19,437 nt of DNA from JAICYJ01 sp038212095. GTDB lineage: Bacteria > Actinomycetota > Thermoleophilia > Gaiellales > JAICJC01. Location of the stretch: NCBI GenBank assembly GCA_038212095.1, contig JBBQUW010000045.1, positions 1 to 19,437 of the forward strand, given 5' to 3'. The notes beneath the pieces were generated by a model. It saw only the letters and a program-made list of their open reading frames with translations. It did not search any database and was not told where the DNA came from. Below, piece after piece: positions 1 through 7,765 of the stretch. Numbering within the stretch: the stretch's first letter is position 1; every line of letters begins with the position of its first letter. The translations under genes were made by a program, and so were the position numbers.

Positions 1-367
1 CAACGAGCTTGGGGATGTCGCCGGGCGGGTTCGGCAGGTCGCCGGCCCTCGTCACCACGATCTCGCCACGGGCGCGCGCGATGCCGGCGTGCATCGCGGG
101 GTGCTGCCCGAAGTTGCGCTTGAACGAGACCGCCCTCACGCGGCCGTCGGCGGCGTGCATCCGTTCCAGCGCCGCCAGCGTACCGTCGGTGGAACCGTCG
201 TCGATGAAGATCACCTCGGCCGCGATCGCGGCCCCGTCCAGCGCCTCGGCGATGCCCGTCCACAGCGCGTCCAGGCTGGCCTGCTCGTTCAGTACCGGGA
301 TCACGATCGTCACCTCCGGGGTGCCGGTCGCGGCGTCGGTTCGCTGTGGGGCGGCCTCGGTTGCCAC
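1..367 (-). CDS. Glycosyltransferase family 2, dolichol-phosphate-mannose-synthase-like (partial, 3' end outside window)
   Basis: The reverse strand from a GTG at 367 encodes 122 residues and runs off the left edge. The fold-defining GT2 start VTIVIPVLNE is at about residues 17-26, the FIDDGSTDGT nucleotide-binding motif at about 55-64, and FKRNFGQHPAMHAGIARARG at about 84-103. This is the pattern of DPM1/GtrB-like enzymes that move a sugar from a nucleotide donor to polyprenyl phosphate at the membrane. Where the family normally has DADLQ(N/D)PP, this protein reads AGDLPNPP, so the first Asp of the metal-binding DxD is Ala. The GTG start is supported by a TACGCT -10-like hexamer exactly six bases upstream. 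No Shine-Dalgarno is seen. The gene diverges from a GT39-like transferase that could use its polyprenyl-sugar product. Family is confident; substrate is unknown. Confidence 0.85.
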   Translation of the reverse strand, partial: MATEAAPQRTDAATGTPEVTIVIPVLNEQASLDALWTGIAEALDGAAIAAEVIFIDDGSTDGTLAALERMHAADGRVRAVSFKRNFGQHPAMHAGIARARGEIVVTRAGDLPNPPGDIPKLV

Positions 368-373
368 CCACGA

Positions 374-379
374 AGCGTA
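374..379 (-). promoter_or_regulatory. Putative -10 element, leaderless start of GT2 gene
   Basis: TACGCT on the minus strand is followed by six bases and the GTG at 367. Transcription would begin at or next to the start codon. No clear -35 is visible. Confidence 0.45.
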
Positions 380-467
380 CCGGTTCGTGCGGATTCCCAC
401 GTGGTCAGGTGCCGGCCCGGTGCCCGAATGCGACCGTTGCACATCCCCGTGTGGCGGTGGGCCGTCA

Positions 468-473
468 TAATCT
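468..473 (+). promoter_or_regulatory. Putative -10 element, leaderless start of GT39-like gene
   Basis: TAATCT is followed by six bases (CGCGCC) and the ATG at 480. No Shine-Dalgarno lies between them, so a leaderless mRNA is likely. The 112-bp gap between this gene and the divergent GT2 gene holds both promoters and nothing else I recognise. Confidence 0.5.
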
Positions 474-479
474 CGCGCC

Positions 480-2114
480 ATGCGACGCTTCCTGATCGGG
501 CGCTGGTCGCTGATCGCGGGCGCCGTGGCGACCATCGGCTACGGCGTGGCCGTGCTCGGCTTTGGCCTCGTGTTTCGTCCGCTGCACAATGATGAGGGGG
601 TCACGCTGCAGGTGGCCTCCCACGTATCCGCCCGGCAGGTGCTGGACATCGCCGTCAACTACCGGCATGGCCCGCCGCTGCACTACCTGATGGTGCATGC
701 CTCGCTGCTGTGGCGCGACGACATGCTCGGCCTGCGGCTGCCCTCTGCGCTGCTTGGCATCCTCACGGTCGCGCTGGCATACGGCTTCGGACGTGAGCTG
801 CTCGGCCGCCATGGCGGCCCCCCGGTGGCGGTGATCGTTGCCACCTCGCCGGTGGTCGTTCACCTGGGACAGTTCGCGCGCGGGTACACGGCGATGCTGG
901 CAGGCTCGTTCGGCAGCCTCTGGCTGCTGCTGGTGCTGCTGCGCACGCGGCAGGCCCGCTACATCGCGCCCTACGCCCTTGCGGCGCTGCTGCTGGCTGC
1001 CGCGCACCCGTTCGGTCTGTTCGCGCTGCTGTCCGAGTTGCTGATCCTGGCGCTGCTCGGCATCGCACCGCTGGCCGCACGCTGGCGTACCCAGCGGCGC
1101 GCACTGGTCACGCTGGCAGCGGCGCTGCTGGCCGCCGCGGTGGCGCTGGCGGCGCTCTGGCACGTCTACTCGCAGCTGCAGAAGAAGTACGGCGTCGGCG
1201 CCGGGCGTCCGGTCATCCAGCCGGGCTCAAACGAGTTCTGGCGCCGCCTGGGTGACGCCTGGTCGGGATCGACGGTGGCGCTCGCCGGGCTGTCGCTGGC
1301 CGCGGCCACCCTGGCCGGCGTGGCCGTGCTGCTGCTGCGCAATCGCCGTGCTGGGGTGGTGGTGGCGGTCTGGCTCGTGCAGCCGGTGGCCACGCTGGCG
1401 GTTCTGACCGCGACCTCGCCGGACTTCGCGCCGGAGCGCCACCTCTCGTTCCTGATCCCGGGATACGCGGCCGCGCTGGCCGCGTTTCTGATCGAGTTCG
1501 CGCGGCACTTCGGCACCCGCCGAGGACCGGCGCTGGCCCTTCTGCTGGGGGTCGCGCTGCTCACCCCGGGCGTGGTCGCGGTCGTGAACGATATCGGCGC
1601 CTTCACGCCCGACCTCCGCGATGCCAGCCTGTACCTGGGGTCCAGCTTCGCGTCGGACGATGTGCTGCTGTCCACCGGCGGGGTGCCGGAGAAGGGCGTC
1701 GACCCGCGTCTATACGGCGCCTACGCCGTGCTGGAGGCGTCGGCCGGCTCGCCGCTCTCGCGATGGCTGGACGTGGGGCAGCAGTATCGGTGCAACCTCG
1801 TCAACAGCATCGGCCAGCGACCGGCACCGGGCGGCGCCTGGATTCTGCTGCGATCGCCCGATCCCGCCACGCTGGCGGTGAGGCTGGACACGATCGGCTT
1901 TCAGGACGTTCAGGCGTTCGGACAGTTCGTGGTGGCGCGGTACCCGCTGCGCCACCACACGGTGGCGGCGGCGATCACCGTCGCCCTGCGCGGCTACCGG
2001 GTGGCGGCGGAGATCAGCCCGGAAATCGGCGACTTCGGCCAGCTGATCTCGACGTACCGCCTGGCACGCGCCGAGGCCCGCTCGGCGGGCCTGTGCCAGA
2101 CGGCCGTCAGCTGA
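480..2114 (+). CDS. GT39-like (PMT/ArnT-type, GT-C fold) membrane glycosyltransferase
   Basis: A 544-residue polytopic membrane protein. After a first transmembrane helix (about 10-33), the first external loop carries an acidic pair in FRPLHNDEG (about 34-42), as in GT-C enzymes that use polyprenyl-phosphate sugars. It is followed by HGPPLHYLMVH and LRLPSALLG. The loop motif FARGYTAMLAGSFGSLWLLL (about 132-151) matches the conserved 'R-Y' region of dolichyl-phosphate-mannose:protein mannosyltransferase-like proteins. Many Leu/Ala-rich helices continue to about residue 370, followed by a soluble C-terminal domain of about 170 residues. It probably transfers a lipid-linked sugar on the outer face of the membrane; the acceptor is unknown. 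It diverges from a GT2 gene that could make the donor. It overlaps the convergent peptidase gene tail-to-tail by 8 bp. ATG start chosen because of the -10 spacing. Confidence 0.8.
   Translation: MRRFLIGRWSLIAGAVATIGYGVAVLGFGLVFRPLHNDEGVTLQVASHVSARQVLDIAVNYRHGPPLHYLMVHASLLWRDDMLGLRLPSALLGILTVALAYGFGRELLGRHGGPPVAVIVATSPVVVHLGQFARGYTAMLAGSFGSLWLLLVLLRTRQARYIAPYALAALLLAAAHPFGLFALLSELLILALLGIAPLAARWRTQRRALVTLAAALLAAAVALAALWHVYSQLQKKYGVGAGRPVIQPGSNEFWRRLGDAWSGSTVALAGLSLAAATLAGVAVLLLRNRRAGVVVAVWLVQPVATLAVLTATSPDFAPERHLSFLIPGYAAALAAFLIEFARHFGTRRGPALALLLGVALLTPGVVAVVNDIGAFTPDLRDASLYLGSSFASDDVLLSTGGVPEKGVDPRLYGAYAVLEASAGSPLSRWLDVGQQYRCNLVNSIGQRPAPGGAWILLRSPDPATLAVRLDTIGFQDVQAFGQFVVARYPLRHHTVAAAITVALRGYRVAAEISPEIGDFGQLISTYRLARAEARSAGLCQTAVS
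2074..2092. terminator. Perfect GC hairpin near convergent stops, possible bidirectional terminator
   Basis: AGGCCCGC-TCG-GCGGGCCT forms an 8-bp perfect stem with a 3-base loop inside the last codons of the GT39-like gene. It lies 15 bp before the overlapping convergent stop codons. There is no T tract, so it may equally be a coding coincidence in GC-rich DNA. Confidence 0.3.
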
Positions 2115-3567
2115 GCGCGCGGCGGGCCTGGTCGGCCAGCAGGTCGAACTCGAGCGGCTCGCCGGTTATCTGGCCCAGCAAGGCGTCGGCATCCAGAGAC
2201 TGCCCCAGCTCCCATAGTTCCCGCAGCAGGCCGCCCGCCTGGGGGCGCCGGAACCACGTCTCGCCGTATCGGTCGCGCAGCCATGCCGCCAGCTGGGCCT
2301 CGAACGCCCATGCCCGCAGGTAGCAGGTGCAGTAGAACCCGCTGTCGACATCCTCGAGGTAGTCCGAGGGTGGGCAGGGCACGCCGACGGCGCTCGACAG
2401 TAGCGCGGCGTAGCGGCCGGGCAGCGACTCCAGCGGCGCACCGCCGTGCAGCTCGAGCTCGTAGGCCAGCTTGGCGGCGTAGCGGCGGATGAAGAACAGC
2501 TTGCTGAATGCGGCGAACCGGACGTACGCGTCACGGTCAGGCACCTGCAGCCGGGCGGCCAGCCAGCGCGGGTCGGCCACCAGGTGCTCGAGCAAAAAGG
2601 CGAAGCCCTCGGTGACTGCGTTGTCGCCCAGCACGCGATGCTCGGCCGGCAACGATGGTCGCATGTGGGCGAAGTGCTCGGTGTGTCCGGCCTCGTGGAA
2701 GAGCGCGTTGTAGTCGTCCTGACCACCCTGCGGCAGCACCACCAGCACCACCCGGCCGGGTACCCGAATCGGTGCGCAGAAGGCGCGCGGCTGTTTGCCG
2801 GGACGGGGCTCGACGTCCAGCTCGACGTTGGCCTGGCGATCGAGGTCGACGCCCAGGTCGGTCAGCGTCTGTCGCAGGGCGGGCAGGGCGGCGCGCGATG
2901 GGAAGCCGGGGTCGAACTGGGGCGCCCGCATCAGGCGGCTGATGTCAGCCGGCACGGCGTCCTGCACCGCCACGCCGAGCTGCTCTGCCAGCAGCCGCTC
3001 GAGCTCGCTGAGATAGACGTCATGCGTGGCCGCCAGGAACCTCTCGGTGCTGACGTGCAGCTGCCGCGGTCGGTACCCGTACCGCTCATACAACGCCAGC
3101 ACGCTGCCCGCCCCCAGCCGCGTCGTCAGCTCCCGCTCGCCCTCAAGCGCCTGTGCCAGCAGCGGGTTCAGCTCGCGCTGCGTGACCTCGCGGCGGCGAC
3201 GTTCCAGCTCGCGGCGGCGGGCATGGTCGGGCTCGTTGAGCAGTCGTGGCCGCACCGCCCGGTACGGAATCTCCTGGCCGTCGAACTCGACCACGGTTGC
3301 GGCCTCGCGGTTTGCCACCGCGTCTGTCAGGGACTTGACGCCGTCGCCCACGTAGGCCTCCCCAGCGAACCGCTGCAGCTCGACCGGCGCCGCGACGTCG
3401 ATCAGCTCCCGGGCCGCCTGGAGCGTTGTCATGTCGGCGTACCGCTCGTAGATCCGGCTCATCTCCAGGGTCGGCTTGAGGCCGGCGTTGTGGCTGTAAT
3501 ACTCCTCCAGCGCCTCGGCGGTCATCTGCTCCAGGCGGTCGCGGTACGTCGGGAGATCGATCGGCAC
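2107..3567 (-). CDS. M3-like zinc metallopeptidase (HEXXH gluzincin)
   Basis: A 486-residue soluble protein without a signal peptide. The zinc motif FHEAGHTEHFAHM gives H291, E292 and H295. A downstream TEGFAFLLEHL supplies a probable third ligand, E320, 25 residues after the second His, as in M2/M3-type gluzincins. The N-terminal 250 residues are helical and charged, which fits the domain that covers the active-site cleft in oligopeptidases. The C-terminal segment (about 400-486) contains DYLEDVDSGFYCTCYLRAWAFEAQL, typical of uncharacterised bacterial M3-like peptidases. It most likely trims peptides in the cytoplasm; substrates are unknown. ATG at 3567 is supported by a TAGTGT hexamer six bases upstream and no Shine-Dalgarno. 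Its start is only 27 bp from the divergent methyltransferase start. Confidence 0.75.
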   Translation of the reverse strand: MPIDLPTYRDRLEQMTAEALEEYYSHNAGLKPTLEMSRIYERYADMTTLQAARELIDVAAPVELQRFAGEAYVGDGVKSLTDAVANREAATVVEFDGQEIPYRAVRPRLLNEPDHARRRELERRRREVTQRELNPLLAQALEGERELTTRLGAGSVLALYERYGYRPRQLHVSTERFLAATHDVYLSELERLLAEQLGVAVQDAVPADISRLMRAPQFDPGFPSRAALPALRQTLTDLGVDLDRQANVELDVEPRPGKQPRAFCAPIRVPGRVVLVVLPQGGQDDYNALFHEAGHTEHFAHMRPSLPAEHRVLGDNAVTEGFAFLLEHLVADPRWLAARLQVPDRDAYVRFAAFSKLFFIRRYAAKLAYELELHGGAPLESLPGRYAALLSSAVGVPCPPSDYLEDVDSGFYCTCYLRAWAFEAQLAAWLRDRYGETWFRRPQAGGLLRELWELGQSLDADALLGQITGEPLEFDLLADQARRALS

Positions 3568-3572
3568 CGGCC

Positions 3573-3579
3573 TACACTA
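3573..3579. promoter_or_regulatory. Symmetric bidirectional -10 element TACACTA
   Basis: TACACTA reads TACACT on the plus strand and TAGTGT on the minus strand, so both satisfy TANNNT. The minus hexamer is six bases from the peptidase ATG (3567), which predicts a leaderless mRNA. The plus hexamer is 16 bases from the methyltransferase ATG (3595), which predicts a leader of about 10 bases. The whole intergenic space is 27 bp, so one shared site must serve both genes unless promoters lie inside the coding regions. Confidence 0.5.
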
Positions 3580-3594
3580 ACCGTCAACCGACGC

Positions 3595-4956
3595 ATGCCC
3601 GCACTCGTACGAGACCAGGAGCTGGAGCTCACCATCGACAGCCTTGCCTATGGCGGCCGCGGCGTGGCACGCCATGGCGAGCTTGTGGTGTTCGTGGCGA
3701 GGGCGCTGCCGGGCGATCGGGTGCGGGCGCGGGTGACCAAGTTCAAGAAACGCTATGCCGAGGCTCGCGCGGTCGAGCTGCTGGAGGCGGGGCCCGGCCG
3801 CGTCACGGCACGGTGTGCCCACTTTGGCGTCTGCGGTGGCTGTGCGTGGCAGGACCTCGAGTATGGCGAGCAGCTGCGCCACAAGCAGGCACAGGTGGTG
3901 GACGCGTTGGAGCGGCTGGGCAGGCTGGACGGCTTCGCGCTCGAGCCGATCGAGCCGGCGCGCGAGATATGGGGTTACCGCAACAAGTTCGAGTACTCAT
4001 GGTCGCAGACCGGGAACGGACCCTCGCTGGGCTTCCACGTCGCCGGTCGCTGGGACCGGCTGATGGCGGTGGAGACCTGCCACATCGCGTCCCAGCCGTC
4101 CAACCAGGTGCGACGGGCTTTCGAGACGTGGGCGCGGGAGCAGCATCTGCGCGCCTACGATCAGCGCCGCAACGATGGCTTTTTGCGCCACCTGGTGGTG
4201 CGCGAGGGCCGCCGCACGGGCCAGCTGCTGGCGATGCTGGTGACCGCAGCTGGAGAGGTGCCGGCCGTTGACCGGTTGGTGGAGCTGCTCGGCCCGGACG
4301 TGGTCGGTGTGGTGCACGCCGTCAACGAGGGGGTCGCCGAGACGACCGTCGGCCTGCCGATCCGCACGCTGGCCGGCCGCGACGAGTTCGAGGAGCGCGT
4401 GCTCGACCTCTCGCTGCGGCTCTCGGCGGGGGCGTTCATGCAGACCAACAGCGAGATGTGTGACGTGCTGTACGGCGTGGCGCTGGAGTACGCCCAGCTC
4501 TCTGCGGACGACGTGGCCTGGGATCTCTACTGCGGCGCGGGCGCGATCGGGCTGCTGGCGGCGCCGCATGTGCGGCGGGTCGTCGGCATCGAGCTATCCG
4601 CCGAGTCGATCGCACGCGCCCGCGACACCGCCGTGCGAAACGGCGTGGCCAACGCCGAGTTCGTGCAGGGGGATGTGGCCAAGGAGCTGCGGCCGCTGCT
4701 CGAGCGGATCGAACGGCCGAGCGTCACCTTCGTCGATCCGCCCCGGGCTGGCCTGACGCCGCGAGCGGTGCGGCGGCTGATCGAGCTCGCGCCGCCCCGG
4801 ATCGTCTACGTCTCGTGCAACCCGACCACGCTCGCGCCAAACGCCCGTCAGCTGGTCGACGCCGGCTACCAGCTGGAGCGGGTGCGGCCGGTGGACATGT
4901 TCCCCCACACGCACCACATCGAGTGCGTGACGCGGTTTCGCCGCCGCGAGGCGTGA
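3595..4956 (+). CDS. TrmA/RlmD-family SAM-dependent rRNA/tRNA (uracil-5-)-methyltransferase with Fe-S cluster
   Basis: A 453-residue RNA m5U methyltransferase. A TRAM RNA-binding domain spans about residues 7-66. Four cysteines for a [4Fe-4S] cluster follow: C74, C80, C83 (C-x5-C-x2-C) and C162. The catalytic domain has the substrate-side QTNSEM (about 283-288), the SAM-binding DLYCGAGAIGL (310-320), the FVDPPRAG motif (DPPR 381-384), the nucleophile C408 in SCNPTTL, and the general-base Glu E443 in HIECV. The Fe-S cluster and domain order match RlmD/RumA (23S rRNA) and related bacterial RlmCD enzymes; the exact target uridine cannot be told from sequence alone. The frame stays open far upstream (to 2446), but that part is antisense to the peptidase gene. 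The TRAM domain fixes the start near the ATG at 3595. No Shine-Dalgarno is seen. Tail-to-tail with the next gene, 7 bp apart. Confidence 0.9.
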   Translation: MPALVRDQELELTIDSLAYGGRGVARHGELVVFVARALPGDRVRARVTKFKKRYAEARAVELLEAGPGRVTARCAHFGVCGGCAWQDLEYGEQLRHKQAQVVDALERLGRLDGFALEPIEPAREIWGYRNKFEYSWSQTGNGPSLGFHVAGRWDRLMAVETCHIASQPSNQVRRAFETWAREQHLRAYDQRRNDGFLRHLVVREGRRTGQLLAMLVTAAGEVPAVDRLVELLGPDVVGVVHAVNEGVAETTVGLPIRTLAGRDEFEERVLDLSLRLSAGAFMQTNSEMCDVLYGVALEYAQLSADDVAWDLYCGAGAIGLLAAPHVRRVVGIELSAESIARARDTAVRNGVANAEFVQGDVAKELRPLLERIERPSVTFVDPPRAGLTPRAVRRLIELAPPRIVYVSCNPTTLAPNARQLVDAGYQLERVRPVDMFPHTHHIECVTRFRRREA

Positions 4957-4963
4957 CGTCCGT

Positions 4964-5806
4964 TCAGCCGGCGCCGTGTAGGAGCGCGGCCAGCTGGGCC
5001 ACCCCGTCGGCAATGCGGGGCGCTGGACGCGAGAAGTAGGCGTTGGCATCCACGCAGACGTGCGGGGCCGGCATCGCAATCGACTCGGCCTCACGGGCCG
5101 CCCGGTCGGCGTCGAAGCCGCACGGCGCGACCACGATCAGCTCCGGCTCGCGCGCCGCCACCCGATCCCAACTGGTGGCGAAGCTGGGCTCGCCGACCCG
5201 GCCGAGCACATCGACGCCACCCGCCAGGTCGACCATCTCCGGCACCCAGTGCCCGGCTGCGAACGGTGGATCCAGCCACTCGGCGACGAACACCCGCCGC
5301 ACCGGCAGGCCGCGCACGGCGTCCGTCGCCTGCACGATCGTGCGCCGCATGGCCGCCACGACGGCGACCCCGGCCTCACAGGTACCGCCACGGCAGGCAT
5401 CAAGGCGGTCGGCGAGCAGCCGCACGCTCGCCTCGACCTCGCCGATCGTGCGGGGATCGAGCGCGATCACCTCCGCATCGACCACCCGCAGCGCGCTCAC
5501 CTCGACACTCGACACGGTGCAGACCCGGCAGAGGTCCTGGGTGACGATGATGTCCGGCCGCAGTTCCTCCAGCAGCGCCTCATCCACCGCATACAGCGAG
5601 CGGCCCTCGAGCAGCGCGGCTCGCACCGCCCCGTCGATGGCCGCGCTTGGCAGCAGCGCGGTGTCGATGCGTGCCGCCGTCACCACGGGCAGCGACGAGA
5701 CCTGCGGCGGCCAGTCGCACTCCGCCGACCGCCCCACGAGCAGGTCATCGAGGCCCAGGTCACAGATGATCTCGGTCGCGCTCGGGAGCAGCGAGACGAT
5801 GCGCAT
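4964..5806 (-). CDS. Cytosolic BtuF-like cobalamin-binding protein (ABC substrate-binding fold)
   Basis: A 280-residue member of the periplasmic-binding-protein class III fold (BtuF/FepB-like). The N-terminus MRIVSLLPSATEI matches the canonical start of BtuF-like domains but has no signal peptide or lipobox, so the protein appears to stay in the cytoplasm. RPDIIVTQDLCRVC (about 83-96, with C93 and C96) is the signature of the actinobacterial 'cobalamin-binding protein' subgroup. The C-terminal lobe has HWVPEMVDLAGG and PELIVVAPCGFD. No transporter genes are adjacent, so a role in vitamin B12 handling is inferred from family only. ATG at 5806 is supported by TAGCGT six bases upstream. It follows the S53 gene by 28 bp on the same strand but seems to have its own promoter in that gap. 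Confidence 0.8.
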   Translation of the reverse strand: MRIVSLLPSATEIICDLGLDDLLVGRSAECDWPPQVSSLPVVTAARIDTALLPSAAIDGAVRAALLEGRSLYAVDEALLEELRPDIIVTQDLCRVCTVSSVEVSALRVVDAEVIALDPRTIGEVEASVRLLADRLDACRGGTCEAGVAVVAAMRRTIVQATDAVRGLPVRRVFVAEWLDPPFAAGHWVPEMVDLAGGVDVLGRVGEPSFATSWDRVAAREPELIVVAPCGFDADRAAREAESIAMPAPHVCVDANAYFSRPAPRIADGVAQLAALLHGAG

Positions 5807-5812
5807 GGCGGG

Positions 5813-5818
5813 ACGCTA
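5813..5818 (-). promoter_or_regulatory. Putative -10 element, leaderless start of BtuF-like gene
   Basis: TAGCGT on the minus strand, then six bases (CCCGCC), then the ATG at 5806. It sits inside the 28-bp gap after the S53 peptidase stop. Confidence 0.45.
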
Positions 5819-5834
5819 CCCCAGCCGACCGCGG

Positions 5835-7733
5835 TCAGCGCAGTGCGTCCACCAGCCGGTCGGCGTTGGGAGTGCCAAGGCCGGTCACGTCATCCCAGCC
5901 GGGCGTCGTCGCCAGCGAGCTGTCGCGATCGAGCGACCGCAACAGGGTCGCGATCGTGCCGTTCGGCAGCAGCCGGTGGCGCAGCACCGCTCGGTGTCTG
6001 CCGCTGGGCACGATGTCATTGAAGCTGGAGGAGCCGTACAGCCCGTAGAGCGCCGGGTTGAGGAAGCCGTGCGCGTGTCCGGAGGCCTGATCGGCCAGGG
6101 TGGCGATGCCCGCCATCAACGGCGCCGAGAGGCTGGTACCGCCAATCCACGACTCCTTCTGCACCGTGCCGCCGCCGGTGGTCGCGTAGGTCTGAGTGAA
6201 GAGCACGCCGGTCTGCGGATCGGCGACCAGCGAGACGTCGGGCTCGCTGCGCATCGTGCCGGGTACGACGCCGTCCTGATACGCCGGCTTGGCGTAGACC
6301 TGGCTGGCGCCGCCACCGGCTCCGTACAGGAAGCCGCCCGGGAAGGCGCCCGTCCAGTCGCTGCCCGCCCATGACATCTCGGTCGTGCCCCAGCCGGTCT
6401 CCCACAGCCGCCGGCCGGATGCGTCGATCGCCAGGCTGGTGCCGCCGACGGATGTCACCAGCGGGCTGGAGTCGGGGAAGCCGGCCGTCACGTGGCCGGT
6501 GGCGGCCGCGTTGTCACCCGCGTCGCCGGACGCGAAGAAGATGCCCATGCCCTGCGCCTGGGCCTGCTGGAACACCGAGTTGAGCGCGCGGATCTCACCC
6601 TTGGAGGCGTAGCGCTCCGGCATGCCCCAGCTGTTGGAGACGACGTCGGCCAGGTGCTTGTCGACCACCTCGTTGATCGCCTGGTCGAGGCCGCGCGCGT
6701 CGTTGGCCGCGCCGACGTAGACGATCTTCGCGCGGGGTGCGATCGCGTGCACCCACTCCACGTCCAGCGCCTGCTCGATGTACCAGCTCTGAGTGGTGCT
6801 CATGTCCTTGGGATATCGCAGCGTGCCGGGTGCCACCACCTCGCTGTATCTCGGCTTGGGCAGGCCGAAGGTGCTCGAGAAGCGGTTGATGTCGACGCGG
6901 ATGGTGGGGGAGAAGAAGGCGCCGGTGATCGCGATCGTGCGGCCGCGACCGTCCAGGCCGGCGGCGCGCAGCCGATCGATGCCGTACGCGGAAGCGATCT
7001 GGCTCGGCGTGTAGCCGCAGATCAGCCACGGCAGCGGCTGGCCGGGTGCGAACGGGTTGGGGAAGCGGCTGCTCGAGCGCTCACCCCAGTAGTGCGAGCA
7101 GGGGCCGACCGAGCGGCCGTTGGGCGGCGGCGGCGCCGGAGTCCTGATCCGTGGCTCGGCCAGCGAGTATGCGCTGTCCAGGCCGGTGATGGCCGTGACG
7201 TTGGCGGCCAGCGTGCTGGGGATCAGCGGGTCGGCGCTGGGAGCGCGCAGCAGCCGGCCGTCCACCGAGTAGATGCTCTCGTCGACCGAGAACGCTTGCT
7301 CGACCTGCGCGACCGTCCCCTCGGCCGTCACGAACAGGTTGTTGTCGGGCACCTTGAGCACCGAGAAGCCGTTGCCCGCCAACCAGTCCGAGACCTGCTT
7401 CACCTGCGCTCGGCTGGGCGCGAACCGCGACCGGAACTCCCGCGGCGCCAGCCAGCTGTGGTACAGCGGCCCGTTCGGATCCTGCTGCTGGGCGAGGAGC
7501 TGGTCGAGCCCGGCCTGGTCGCGCCAGCCGATCCACATCGAGAACACCACGCTGGCGCCGGCAGCGGCCTGGCCGTGGCGGTTGCCCGGGGTGGCCCAGG
7601 TGGGCGTGGTGTCTGCGACGCCGGTGGTGGCCGGGCCGCCGTGCGAGGCCTCGGCCGCGGGCGCCCCCGACAGGAGCGCGAGCGCGATCAGCGGGGGCAG
7701 CGAGATACGGCGGAGCCGGCCGGGAGAAGCCAT
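5835..7733 (-). CDS. Secreted S53 family serine-carboxyl peptidase (sedolisin/kumamolisin-like) with pro-domain
   Basis: A 632-residue secreted protease. A Sec signal peptide (positive n-region RLRR, hydrophobic core to about residue 23, likely cut after an Ala near 27-29) precedes an activation pro-domain (about 60-190) with WLAPREFRSRFAPS and the sedolisin pro-fold. The catalytic domain starts near 240. It carries the ExxxD pair E320/D324 in YIEQALDVEW, the oxyanion Asp D404 in ASGDAGD, and the nucleophile S534 in GGTSLSAP. The usual SGTS is GGTS here. Calcium-site residues are D573 in FNDI and the GWDDVTGLGTP segment (612-622). Such enzymes self-process and degrade proteins outside the cell, usually at acidic pH. 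A TTG immediately upstream (7736) gives one more residue; the ATG at 7733 is preferred. It follows the presenilin-like gene by 32 bp on the same strand, possibly co-transcribed. Confidence 0.92.
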   Translation of the reverse strand: MASPGRLRRISLPPLIALALLSGAPAAEASHGGPATTGVADTTPTWATPGNRHGQAAAGASVVFSMWIGWRDQAGLDQLLAQQQDPNGPLYHSWLAPREFRSRFAPSRAQVKQVSDWLAGNGFSVLKVPDNNLFVTAEGTVAQVEQAFSVDESIYSVDGRLLRAPSADPLIPSTLAANVTAITGLDSAYSLAEPRIRTPAPPPPNGRSVGPCSHYWGERSSSRFPNPFAPGQPLPWLICGYTPSQIASAYGIDRLRAAGLDGRGRTIAITGAFFSPTIRVDINRFSSTFGLPKPRYSEVVAPGTLRYPKDMSTTQSWYIEQALDVEWVHAIAPRAKIVYVGAANDARGLDQAINEVVDKHLADVVSNSWGMPERYASKGEIRALNSVFQQAQAQGMGIFFASGDAGDNAAATGHVTAGFPDSSPLVTSVGGTSLAIDASGRRLWETGWGTTEMSWAGSDWTGAFPGGFLYGAGGGASQVYAKPAYQDGVVPGTMRSEPDVSLVADPQTGVLFTQTYATTGGGTVQKESWIGGTSLSAPLMAGIATLADQASGHAHGFLNPALYGLYGSSSFNDIVPSGRHRAVLRHRLLPNGTIATLLRSLDRDSSLATTPGWDDVTGLGTPNADRLVDALR

Positions 7734-7765
7734 CAAGGCTGAATCGGCAGCGGGCGGCCGCAGCG

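Noticed and set aside
2446..3594. Open frame continuing upstream of the methyltransferase, making one 836-residue protein
   Set aside because: This part is antisense to the HEXXH peptidase and has no domain sense. The TRAM domain begins right after the ATG at 3595.
4957..4963. Terminator in the 7-bp gap between the methyltransferase and BtuF-like genes
   Set aside because: Only short imperfect GC stems are present in the coding ends; nothing stands out from background.
5043..6374. Plus-strand 443-residue open frame
   Set aside because: A Ser/Arg/Thr-rich shadow of the BtuF-like and S53 genes, which have clear motifs on the minus strand.
6492..7742. Plus-strand 416-residue open frame
   Set aside because: A Gly/Arg/Asp-rich mirror of the S53 protease coding strand; no recognisable domain.
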